In this document: piece after piece, positions 52,575 to 60,000 of the stretch
Numbering within the stretch: the first letter of the stretch is position 1
How the letters are laid out: the number at the start of each line of letters is the position of its first letter
NCBI GenBank assembly: GCA_905221605.1
Contig: CAJNDS010000779.1
Span: 822,501 to 882,500 of the forward strand
Direction of reading: 5' to 3'
Source of the DNA: Symbiodinium natans
Lineage: Eukaryota; Sar; Dinophyceae; Suessiales; Symbiodiniaceae
Length of the DNA stretch: 60,000 nucleotides
Position numbers and translations under genes: made by a program
Notes under the pieces: model-generated
Databases searched by the model: none
The model's input: the letters and a program-made list of their open reading frames with translations, nothing else
Told to the model about the DNA's origin: nothing

Positions 52575-52764
52575 CATCCAGTACCCGCATTCAGGCAAAC
52601 GACGTGACAAGGCCTTGAAAATTGCCCAAGAAAAGCGCGGGTCTGGCTCCCTGGCTCTCTTGCTCGCCGGGCCACGTCGTGCACAAACAGGGGCTTCTCG
52701 TAGATCTCGTGGAACGGCATGCGCTTCGTCTCAGTGTACCTTGGCCGATCATCCCACCAAGGCC
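52575..52764 (-). CDS. Long exon
   Basis: GGTGCCTACAG|GG, then PWWDDRPRYTETKRMPFHEI, YEKPLFVHDVARRAREPGSQ, TRAFLGQFSRPCHVVCLNA. Donor is GCGG|GTACTG (52585) or ATG|GTTTAGGG (52575). Strong coding signal; family not recognised. Likely the same gene as the two exons below it. Confidence 0.6.
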
Positions 52765-53249
52765 CTGTAGGCACCGAAAGGCCCACGAACCCACAACTCC
52801 CATACTAAGTAAAGCCCACGAAGCCCAGGTGGTGCTCTACATATCCAAGAGCACAGGTGGTATCCTACATGCCCCTAAACAGCGCTTCACCCTAAAAATC
52901 CTGAACCCTGTGCCTGCAACCTCTGAAAACCCCTCGGTCCCTACATAGGAACTACACCCAAAGAGCCATATTGCAAGTGAAGTACCACGAAACCCTTTTT
53001 TTTTGCATCCACTAAACCCTATACCCTACATCTTTTCTCTCAGACTTATTCAGAGGTCGGCCCGGGCCCTCCTCAACCCACCCCAGGCGAGTTTTTCGAG
53101 CCCAGTGTATCAGCCCTGAACTTCCCCCTCGCCTCCGTTTTGAGGGGGGTTCGACTCCCACACTCGCACAAGGCTGGCAAGGCATCGGTTCTTCGGGGTT
53201 TAGGGGCTTCGGGTTTAGGGTTTAGGGTTTAGGGTTTAGGGTTTAGGGC

Positions 53250-53390
53250 TTCTGCATAGATGGACGGACCGGAGTGGATGTCGGCGACGACTGTGACCAG
53301 ACAGTGTGACACATTTTGAGCACAGCCTGAACGCGTGCACCTCACCGAGTTGATTGCGAGTTGCATCGAATCCGCCGCCAGCGAACCCTA
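53250..53390 (-). CDS. Two exons with a 55-bp intron
   Basis: Exon 1 after GGTTTAG|: FAGGGFDATRNQL; intron 53345-53291 (CTCG|GTGAGG ... GGTCACAG|TCG); exon 2: VVADIHSGPSIYAEA. Phase agrees (G + TC = Val). The first acceptor is a plain telomeric TTTAG. Confidence 0.55.
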
Positions 53391-53461
53391 AACCCTGTAG
53401 ATCAAGAATCCCCAGAACGAAAATTGACCCTTAACCCCAAGCCATAGACAGTCCTACACCG

Positions 53462-53520
53462 AAACAAGTAGAACGAGTGGCGAGCGCAGCTCCACGCTGA
53501 GTATCGGCCGACGCTGATCC
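53462..53520 (-). CDS. Exon
   Basis: CGACTGAG| then DQRRPILSVELRSPLVLLVS, donor TTTCG|GTGTAGG. 60 bp, 20 codons. Confidence 0.48.
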
Positions 53521-53633
53521 TCAGTCGGCCTCCGGCGAGTGGGGCAGGGAGGGAAGGATAGGAGGAAGGCCAGCTTTCACACGGCTTGGGGGTCTGTAAG
53601 GACTAAGGGATGTTTCGACTGCAAGCCCGCGTG

Positions 53634-53745
53634 TTAAAGCAGAAGGCCGGTCACAGGATGCTGGCCAACTGAGGCAAGCGGCTGCGTGATCTGCTGCTTG
53701 AGCTGGATCGCGGTGTCGTACATCCTGGAAGACTTGCGGCTTTCG
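53634..53745 (-). CDS. Terminal exon
   Basis: CTTCCAG|G, then MYDTAIQLKQQITQPLASVG, QHPVTGLLL, stop at 53634. A donor CCT|GTGACC inside is an alternative end leading to the exon at 53520. Confidence 0.48.
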
Positions 53746-54000
53746 GAATTTGTTCGGGTTCTTAGGCTTAGGAAGTGGAGTGGTGACAGTGGGGTGTAGG
53801 GTTCCGTGTTTGGGGAACCCTGAGCCCCCCCCCACAACGGAAACGACTGATGCCCAAAAGGAGTGCCCCAAAACTCGGGCAGGGCGGAGTGGCCCGTCTG
53901 CCTAACGGTTCTCCACAAAGGCTGTCCCTTAAACCAGATCATGATGGCTCTAACTTTGCCTTGGGCAGATGCCTGCTATGAATTCCATCCGTGCCCCCAA

Positions 54001-54260
54001 ACCCTAGAGCTTTTTGGGGCGCTTTAGGGATTGGTCGTCGGAAGCCACTGCCTCGTCCACCAGGACTTTCCCCCGCTGTCGTCCTGCCACGGGAGCTGTG
54101 ATGCGCGCCCTTGAAGTTTGGGGTGGGCATGGTTTCGGGATTCCAGACTTCTCAGTTCTAGGCTTCACGCAATCCGGCTGTGTGCCTGCAACTCCTTTCC
54201 TGGGTGACACCCGCCCCACCGAAGCCCCACGGCCAAAAGCGGGATCGAGCCTGCCGGTCA
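54001..54260 (-). CDS. Basic-tailed C-terminal coding region
   Basis: Frame: ARITAPVAGRQRGKVLVDEA, VASDDQSLKRPKKL and TAG at 54004; upstream in the same frame FGRGASVGRVSPR. The ending KRPKK looks like a nuclear-localisation-type basic tail. A second frame is also open. Confidence 0.38.
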
Positions 54261-54389
54261 AAGCTGAATGACTTCTGGTATTGCCGACCGATCAGCCCAA
54301 GACCTCGGCACACATCCAAAGATCATGAGTTCCGAGCCTTTGTTCGGGATGTGGTAACTGGGCAACAGCGGGGGGAAAAGCTCCATACC

Positions 54390-54995
54390 TCCAATCCTCC
54401 ACAGCAGCTGAAGACACTCTCCAAGCGTTCACAAACCACAGGGGAGTGGAAGGAGCAACGAACCTCGAGTTTAGAAGGATGATTGACGACTACTTCACGA
54501 GCGCCATTTTCCCGTGTCTGCGTTCCTCTTTGAGCCCTGCCAACGTCCCAGGTGACGCTCGTCATCAATCGGAATGGCCACGGGGACATAGTCTTGGTAG
54601 CAAACCCCCTGTTCGCGAGAACGGTCGGCCAACGTGAGGTTCGCGAGAATGGTAGGCCTGCCGGAAGCCGATTTTGTCCTCACATTCCTTGACGAGACTC
54701 GGCTCTGGCCATCGTTGATATGCGCTCGAATCTCCTTCAACACACCGTCGACCAAGGCCCTACTGCTGTTCAGTGCAGATGTTGACGTCGGTCTGCGTGG
54801 CCACATGTTGCAGACGTCCCTCAATAGCGTCGCGCGAGCTTATGACCAGTGGCTATTGCTTTCGCCAGTTCACGGGTATGCTTGTCACTTGCGTCTTGGA
54901 GAGATGGCACGACACTCGAAGAGAATACACAATGCAAGAAACCAGCTTCCTCTCCATGTCCTTGCTGATATACGGCGCACTTCACCTAGTTGAAA
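54390..54995 (-). pseudogene. Frameshifted protein-coding relic
   Basis: Four strongly protein-like blocks follow one another on the minus strand in different frames: VVPSLQDASDKHTRELAKAI (to about 54835); DAIEGRLQHVATQTDVNICT (to about 54765); LVDGVLKEIRAHINDGQSRV ... YQDYVPVAIPIDDERHLG (to about 54540); then ENGAREVVVNHPSKLEVRCS ... SVFSCCGGLE, donor GAG|GTATGG. No GT-AG intron fits between them, so at least three frameshifts are needed. Either a decayed gene or uncorrected indels in the assembly. Family not recognised. Confidence 0.5.
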
Positions 54996-55407
54996 GGCCA
55001 ATTTCTGGCCTCGTGGCAATCATTGGCTTGAACCGTAGCCATTTTCCTTGAGCCCTAAGCCCTTTTGGGCAACGGACTTTGAGGCTACCAACGAACATGG
55101 ACTCTAAACCCTTTTGCCCTAACCCCTAAACCCCCCCAAAAAACTCCCTCAGCAGAGGAGCTAGGGACGCCAGACTGCGAACGCATCAGGGTGGGCCGGA
55201 CCGTCCGCCGTCCTGCGGGAGGGGATGCCAAGGCTGCTTCTCCGCTTTGTTGCTTCTTTTTTGTCGGGGGGTCTAGGATTCTTTGGTTTAGGGTTGGTTT
55301 AGGGCCAAGTTTAGGGTGGGGAGTGGTGGGGGGGGGCGGGGTGCAAATGCCCTAAATAACCTAATTACACCCTACAGCAGAACGCCACTTGCAGCCATCA
55401 AGGGCAT

Positions 55408-55496
55408 GTGCTTCTCGCAGCTCGGGATCGAAAGTCACGGCTCACCCCCTCAGCGAGTTGAAGGGATCTGAACTTCTTTTTCTGCACCACGGCCCT
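55408..55496 (-). CDS. Basic exon with stop
   Basis: After TTTAGAG|G: AVVQKKKFRSLQLAEGVSRD, FRSRAARSTCP, TGA. GGG|GTGAGC inside is a good donor, so coding may end there. Confidence 0.4.
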
Positions 55497-55527
55497 CTAA
55501 ACCCTAAACATCCCTAAACCCTGAAAC

Positions 55528-55617
55528 CCCTGGCAAGACCACGGCTGCCCGGTCCTCCAACATTTCTGGGTACCTGCGCAAAGCAGAGGCGTCGCCCGTG
55601 CTTAGGACTCCGGGCAG
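55528..55617 (-). CDS. Exon island
   Basis: AGGAAG| then LPGVLSTGDASALRRYPEML, EDRAAVVLPG, donor CAGG|GGTTTC or CAGGG|GTTTCAG. 30 codons. CCCTAAA left, TTTAGGG right (55630). The plus strand is also open (ARSSNISGYLRKAEASPV). Confidence 0.5.
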
Positions 55618-56281
55618 CTTCCTCTTTGGGGGTTTAGGGTTTAGGGTTTAGGGTTTAGGGTTTAGGGTTTAGGGTTTAGGTTTTAGGGTTTCGAGTTTAG
55701 GGTTTAGGGTTTAGGTTTTTTTTGCCACCCGCTAGCTGGGATTCTGCTGGTAGGGAGTAGGGATGAGGGTTTAGGGTTTTGGGTGCTGAGCTCAATCCTG
55801 CATATTGGGGATGAGTCGACAACTACGATTTAGAGGAGCATCATCAGAAAAAATGTCCCAGTCATCAGCTTCTTGTTACACAAACCTCTCCACCCTATCC
55901 CACAAACCATGGTTACGGGACATCCCTGTATTTGGGCCCATATGCCCTCAAGGTCCAGCCCCACAGCGCAAGATGCAAGACCAGCATGAGGAGAAGTTCT
56001 TGAGCATGAGCCAGTAAAAGGCACAAGAAGATGCGTCGAGCTTGCTTCCCAGATTTTTGTCATGGTTCGCCGTCCAGAGCAGACACTACCCAAGCACTCC
56101 ACAAGAGTGGTCAGATTGAGCACGCAGGCTCCTACGTCTGAGGGTGGCGCGAAGAGAGGAGAGGCAAAGCAAATAACGGAGCCGGCACTTATGGCAGCAC
56201 CCGAGTCTAACATGGGCAAATACAGATCACAGCCTAGGCGCGGAGCAGAGCAACGTCGAAGCCTTTCACCGCATGCGGGCG

Positions 56282-58468
56282 TCATGAGACAGGAGGCGGT
56301 GCTTGATCGGCCTCACCCGACAGCATATTGCCAGTGTTGACGACTGCTTTCTCAACAGCGTGAGCTATGGCAGAACTTTCCTCCTCCACTTCTTGGAACA
56401 CCTCCTTGCCGGCAGCGGCAGCTTTCTGCACCTGCTCGAGCATTTGACCCCCTGTCTGCGCCAGCTCCTTTTCAGCTTCTGTCAGTCCTGCTTCTGCTTG
56501 TGCCACAGCACTCCTTGCTTTCTGCAGCATTGTGCCATCTGCTGGAGGCGAAGTCCCTGATTCTGAAGCGGCATCTGTCAGCTGCACGTCCTCTGACTCC
56601 ACACGCACATCCGCAGCCGGCTCTGGGAGATTGTTGGCAACCTTGACCTCACTGGTCCCGGGCTTGGCAGGCTCACTGCTGACTTCATTGGCAACCATTA
56701 TGGTGGCAGATCCCTCCACAGTCACGGGCGCTTCGGTTGACGAAGGGGTCACAGGGGCCGGTGCCTCTGTCTGCACATGAACAACGGTCTCACCTGCAGG
56801 CGTTTCGGCCTTGGAAGCAGCATCTGTCAGCTGCACATCCTCTGACTCCACACGGACATCTGCACCCGTCTCTGGAACATTGTTGGCAACCTTGACCTCA
56901 CCGGTCTCAGGCTTGGCAGGCTCACTGCTCACTTCATTGGAAACCATTACTGCGGCAGATCCTCCCTCCACAAGCACGGGCGTGGCGGTTGACGAAGGGA
57001 TCTCAGCGGCCGGGGCCTCTGTCTGCACATGCACAACGGTCTCACCTGCGGGCAATTCGGCCTTGATCTCGGCCCTGGTCTCGACTGCCTCCTGCCCGGC
57101 TGTAACTGCCGCCGGTGGCTCTGCCTCTGGCGCCCTCACAGCACCTTCGGAATGCACCTGCCCTGTGTCTAGGGAAGCCACAGGCAACGGCGACGAGGTC
57201 TCGCCTGCAACCTGTGGCGGTGACGGTGAAGCCACCTCTGTTGCCTCTGGCTTTGCCGGGCTTTCCGCATGTTCTGAAATCACCTCGCCCGTCGCTTTAG
57301 CGGGGTTTTCGGACTCTGCTGCTAGCTTGCTCACGGGCTCAGTGCTCACATGTCCAGCCAAGGCAGATTCCACGTGGCTGCTCGGTTCCTCCGCCTCCAG
57401 AAGCGCAGGCTGTCCGGTAGGGATGGGCGCCAGCTGTGCACCCGCAGGCGGACGGGTTGGCAACTCCTCCACCTTGCTGAAGCCCTCTACAGCATCGGGG
57501 GTCTGCTCATCCTGGCTTGGTGGTTTTGCCGGGCTTTCCTGCGACACGACAGCTTTGGCGGGCTCCTGGAAAGATTCACTGGCATCACCAACCTTTGCAT
57601 CGGCCTTGGCAATCCCGATTTCTATAGAGCTGCTGACAGGCTCCTTTGCAATCTGCACGGTGTCCTCATCCAGCTCTGTGCTGCTGGAATGTCTGGAGGG
57701 CTCCTCTTGCGGCTCTGCGTTCTTTGTGCTGCTGGAGGGCGCGGCGTGCTCTTCGGAGCTCTCCGGCTCGTCGTTTGCGACCTGCACGGTGTCCTCATCT
57801 AGCTTTGTGCCACCAGAGCGCGCGGATTGCTGCTGCGGCCTCTCTGGCGCAGTGTCCTCAATCTGCACAGTGTCCTCATCCAGCTCTGCATGCGAAGTGC
57901 TGCTGGAGGGCGCAGCGTGCTCCTCGGAGCTCTCCGGCTCGTCATTGGCGACATGCACAACGTCGTCATCCAGCTTGGCGCCACCCAAGTGCGCAGATCG
58001 GTCCTGCGGCCTCTCTGGCACAGTGTCCTCAACATGCACGGTGTCCTCATCTACTGCATCTGCCTGTGCAGGGGAGGAGGCCACGGAGTGCTCTTGGGAG
58101 ATCTTGCTTGCATCATTATCATTATCAACCTTCACAGCGTCTTCGGCGGCCTCGGCGGCCTGCGCCCTTGTTTCACCCGGAATGTGCACGTCGTCCTGCG
58201 AGCTCTGCTTCTGAAACAAGAGCTGTGTGCCCTTCAAGCGATGCTTGGTCGCAGACGCTGCGCCTCCCAGACCTGGCCCTCGAAACAGCAAGCCGATCAG
58301 AGACAGCGCAGTCAAAGCAATGACAAGGCGCACAACGAACTTGTTCATCCTCCACTTCCTCCAACCATGGTCCCGTGGCGAGACGGGCGGGGAGTTCAGA
58401 CCCGAGCTATGCGGCTCTTCGTCCAGGCTATGTCGACCCCCACGTCGTTCCGCGGTGGAAGGGCGCAT
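56282..58468 (-). CDS. Single-pass membrane protein with acidic Ser/Pro/Ala-rich internal repeats
   Basis: A continuous 728-residue frame; the start is the first ATG (MRPSTAERRGGRHSLDEE); two codons above it is only GTG. Residues 44-62 (FVVRLVIALTALSLIGLLF) form one membrane segment after a basic WRKWRMNK, so a type II signal anchor with a short cytosolic or stromal tail is likely. From about 125 to 260 there are about four copies of a unit around LDEDTVQIEDT/ERPQ and DEPESSEEHAAPSSST. From about 490 to 650 a unit of about 80 residues (AGETVVHVQTEAPA ... VRVESEDVQLTDAAS) is repeated twice. The C-terminus (residues about 665-710, ARSAVAQAEAGLTEAEKELA) is a likely amphipathic helix or coiled coil. 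The bias to Val/Glu/Ala/Pro/Ser suggests an extended surface or organelle-lumen protein. No enzyme motif. Long frames on the other strand mirror this bias and are not genes. Confidence 0.72.
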   Translation of the reverse strand: MRPSTAERRGGRHSLDEEPHSSGLNSPPVSPRDHGWRKWRMNKFVVRLVIALTALSLIGLLFRGPGLGGAASATKHRLKGTQLLFQKQSSQDDVHIPGETRAQAAEAAEDAVKVDNDNDASKISQEHSVASSPAQADAVDEDTVHVEDTVPERPQDRSAHLGGAKLDDDVVHVANDEPESSEEHAAPSSSTSHAELDEDTVQIEDTAPERPQQQSARSGGTKLDEDTVQVANDEPESSEEHAAPSSSTKNAEPQEEPSRHSSSTELDEDTVQIAKEPVSSSIEIGIAKADAKVGDASESFQEPAKAVVSQESPAKPPSQDEQTPDAVEGFSKVEELPTRPPAGAQLAPIPTGQPALLEAEEPSSHVESALAGHVSTEPVSKLAAESENPAKATGEVISEHAESPAKPEATEVASPSPPQVAGETSSPLPVASLDTGQVHSEGAVRAPEAEPPAAVTAGQEAVETRAEIKAELPAGETVVHVQTEAPAAEIPSSTATPVLVEGGSAAVMVSNEVSSEPAKPETGEVKVANNVPETGADVRVESEDVQLTDAASKAETPAGETVVHVQTEAPAPVTPSSTEAPVTVEGSATIMVANEVSSEPAKPGTSEVKVANNLPEPAADVRVESEDVQLTDAASESGTSPPADGTMLQKARSAVAQAEAGLTEAEKELAQTGGQMLEQVQKAAAAGKEVFQEVEEESSAIAHAVEKAVVNTGNMLSGEADQAPPPVS

Positions 58469-58704
58469 AACCACTCCCGGCCGGGCCGAAGGGGGAGCTC
58501 AGACCATACCCATTCTAAGTCATCATTCATTCGATCAACGAGGCTGCACGACGATGCGCACCCACAACTCTGCACAGTCTTGCCCGAAGCACCGTATAAA
58601 TCAACGTACCGCAACGCCCAAGAGTTGAAATCCCTTCTTTACCCAAGACTGCTGAGGTTGAAGCCCCAAGCCCGAAACCCTAAGCAATCTGAGAGCCCTA
58701 AACC

Positions 58705-58823
58705 TTGGGATGTTCCCCCTTGTACTAACAGTCCTTGATAGGGATTATAATGTGGGGTACTCTAATCCCTACAGGCCCTTAAGCCCTATGAAGGACTGTT
58801 GATCTAAAGGGGGAACATCCCAA
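58705..58823. mobile_element. Family B element
   Basis: TTGGGATGTTCCCCCTTGTA ... AAAGGGGGAACATCCCAA. Inner arms ACTAACAGTCCTTGATAGGG and CCCTATGAAGGACTGTTGAT pair. Upstream of the membrane-protein gene. Confidence 0.78.
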
Positions 58824-58846
58824 CCCCCAAACCCTAAACCGCCCTA

Positions 58847-58997
58847 AACCCGAAGAATCCTCAACCGCCGGCGAAAGCCCTGAAGCCAGAAGGCCGCCGA
58901 GCCGCTCCGTGCGCGTTGAGGCGGGTCTCGTGCCGCTGGCAGCCGCCCTGGCACACTGGGCGACTGGCTCTGAAAGATGCTCCGGGGCCCTACTCTT
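58847..58997. CDS. GC-rich coding-like stretch, strand unresolved
   Basis: Plus: PEESSTAGESPEARRPPSRS, VRVEAGLVPLAAALAHWATG. Minus, after CATCTTTCAG|: PVAQCARAAASGTRPASTRT. Upstream of the membrane-protein gene if minus. A hairpin follows at 58999-59034 (GCTTAAGAACCACC / GTGGCTCTTAAGC). Confidence 0.33.
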
Positions 58998-59300
58998 TGC
59001 TTAAGAACCACCTTCTAGTAGTGGCTCTTAAGCTTTCGGGCTTTGGCGGTTTCAGGTCTACACTCTACACTGTCTCATTTCGTGCTTCTGCAACCCGGCA
59101 GCAAGAGAGCCCCGCGACAACCCAGCTCCCAAGCCCGTCGTGCATTCGGGGAAATTGCTACATAGCTGCTACATGTTCTGAGTGGAGGTTTTCAGGGGTG
59201 TCTTGTTACCTCACCTGTTGTTTATATCTCTTGGCCTGAATGCTGGAAACCCGCTGGGAACACATGGCCTCCTAGAAATAATTTCGCATCGCGGCTGCAG

Positions 59301-59532
59301 GAGGGGGGGATGGTGGTTCGTGTTCATGAATCTATGGACTCAGTTCTCCTGGGATTTGCCTACGGGAGCTGAGATGCATCCTGACTGTCCGCGCTTGCTT
59401 CGCATGCAAGCAGGTGGCAGCTGCTGCTTAAGGATTCTAGAGCCTTCCCTTAAGCCCCTCAAGCCAGATGTGGTACAACGTGCTGGTATCGGCTTCGCCC
59501 ACCTGGATGACCCTCGAGAAGAGCCGACATAA
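59301..59532 (+). CDS. Plus-strand terminal exon
   Basis: CGGCTGCAG| then a frame with FVFMNLWTQFSWDLPTGAEM, HPDCPRLLRMQAGGSCCLRI, LEPSLKPLKPDVVQRAGIGF, AHLDDPREEPT and TAA at 59532. One continuous frame of about 75 residues; family unknown. Confidence 0.52.
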
Positions 59533-59734
59533 CAAAGGAGCCCAAGTAATCACCCCCCCCCCCCTTCCTGCACCATTGTTGGGGCACTATGAAAGATGAT
59601 CATGTTTGTTCCTTATTGAGTTCCTTATTGAGTTTAAGCATTCACAAACCTGTACAAAATGATTTTCAACAAGGACCCCAGCTTCCCCCCTAGCTTCCCC
59701 CCCACCCCCGGCCGACAAAAAAAGGCACGGACCT

Positions 59735-59843
59735 GCAGCCAGAGGCGCCGACGTCGGGGGGCTGGGTCCAGGCAGCTCAGGAGCGGCACCTGGGTCCGAG
59801 TTGCGAGCTTCAAGAAGAAACCCCCCGGCTATATTGCTTGGAG
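59735..59843 (+). CDS. Plus-strand exon
   Basis: Frame: TDLQPEAPTSGGWVQAAQER, HLGPSCELQEETPRLYCLE, donor GAG|GTACAG. An overlapping frame is Arg-rich (SGTWVRVASFKKKPPGYIAW). Start not fixed; first exon of the next plus-strand gene or a continuation. Confidence 0.42.
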
Positions 59844-60000
59844 GTACAGGGGTTCTTGTAAGTAGTGTGTTTTAAGTAGCTCTAAGTAAGGAACTCGAAT
59901 TCCCCCCTAACTTGCAACCCTTGGCCATGAACCTCCAAGTGGGGGTTTAGCCCTTTTCGGGTTGCTGCCCAAGGAGACCAGGTTCAGGTTTCAGGGACCC

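Larger units (their letters stand above)
1..60000. repeat. Interstitial telomeric repeat throughout
   Basis: More than 80 tracts of 1-55 TTTAGGG/CCCTAAA units, spaced about every 0.5-1 kb, in both orientations. The block 27.6-31.5 kb, the helicase gene 36.1-37.8 kb and the membrane-protein gene 56-58.6 kb are almost free of them. Confidence 0.93.

Noticed and set aside
55830-56285. 151-codon frame overlapping the membrane-protein stop by ATGA
   Set aside because: No protein-like pattern; probably 3' untranslated sequence. A second cistron would be unusual.
56811-58214. 467-codon and other long plus-strand frames (Ser/Thr/Cys-rich)
   Set aside because: Mirror the repeats of the membrane-protein gene on the other strand.
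1-60000. Subtelomere or chromosome end
   Set aside because: Telomeric units occur in both orientations, spread evenly and between exons; no terminal one-way array is present.
1-60000. CRISPR array, bacterial operons or phage genes
   Set aside because: The repeats have no regular spacer pattern, and the gene structure is that of a eukaryote with introns.
1-60000. Dinoflagellate spliced-leader RNA gene or relict leader
   Set aside because: I looked for CCGTAGCCATTTTGGCTCAAG and partial forms and saw none; a proper search could still find a diverged relic.

Overview
This window looks like nuclear DNA of a dinoflagellate, probably a core dinophyte close to the Suessiales/Symbiodiniaceae. The evidence is: TTTAGGG (plant-type) telomeric repeat scattered through all 60 kb in both orientations; GC-rich exons of 40-180 bp inside long repeat-rich introns; GC as well as GT splice donors; short introns made of terminal-inverted-repeat elements (introners); and one protein with a ubiquitin-like N-terminus of a kind common in dinoflagellates. 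A chromerid is a less likely alternative. I saw no rRNA, tRNA, spliced-leader RNA or CRISPR array.

Four protein genes can be read with some confidence, all on the minus strand. (1) 12515-4401: a split gene for a dihydrofolate-reductase/RibD-C family protein. Seven of its exons can be recovered, and an unrelated same-strand gene (2) at 8922-7900 (ubiquitin-like N-terminus plus helical protein) sits inside its largest intron. (3) 39808-35798: a SMARCAL1/HARP-type SNF2 annealing-helicase gene in five exons whose phases all agree; three of its four introns are short mobile elements. (4) 58468-56282: a 728-residue single-pass membrane protein with two sets of internal repeats.

The rest is a mosaic of short coding-like islands separated by repeats. 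Many can be bounded by splice sites and translated, but few can be joined into whole genes. A likely chain of minus-strand exons runs from 35.4 kb down to a stop at 32,263. Others cluster at 45-50 kb and 51.7-55.6 kb. Plus-strand exons occur near 22.5, 24.2, 25.8, 31.7 and 59.3-59.8 kb. A frameshifted, probably dead gene lies at 54.4-55.0 kb.

Non-coding landmarks are: a telomeric array of about 55 units at 45.2 kb; a palindrome cluster at 26.6-27.1 kb; an AT-rich, degenerate-repeat block at 27.3-30.2 kb that ends in a large inverted satellite (30.28-31.18 kb); a complex satellite and GC minisatellite at 41.7-43.2 kb; and a 0.7 kb TTC/TTA tract at 50.3-51.0 kb.

The most striking pattern is the relation between telomeric repeat and exons. 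At least twelve islands have CCCTAAA directly on the left and TTTAGGG directly on the right, so the flanking introns start with TTTAGGG and end with CCCTAAA and could pair end to end. Several apparent splice sites lie inside or at the edge of the repeat (GTTTAGGG as donor; CCCTAAACAG, CCCTAG or TTTAG as acceptor). Telomeric DNA here may work as intron-end material, alongside conventional introners.
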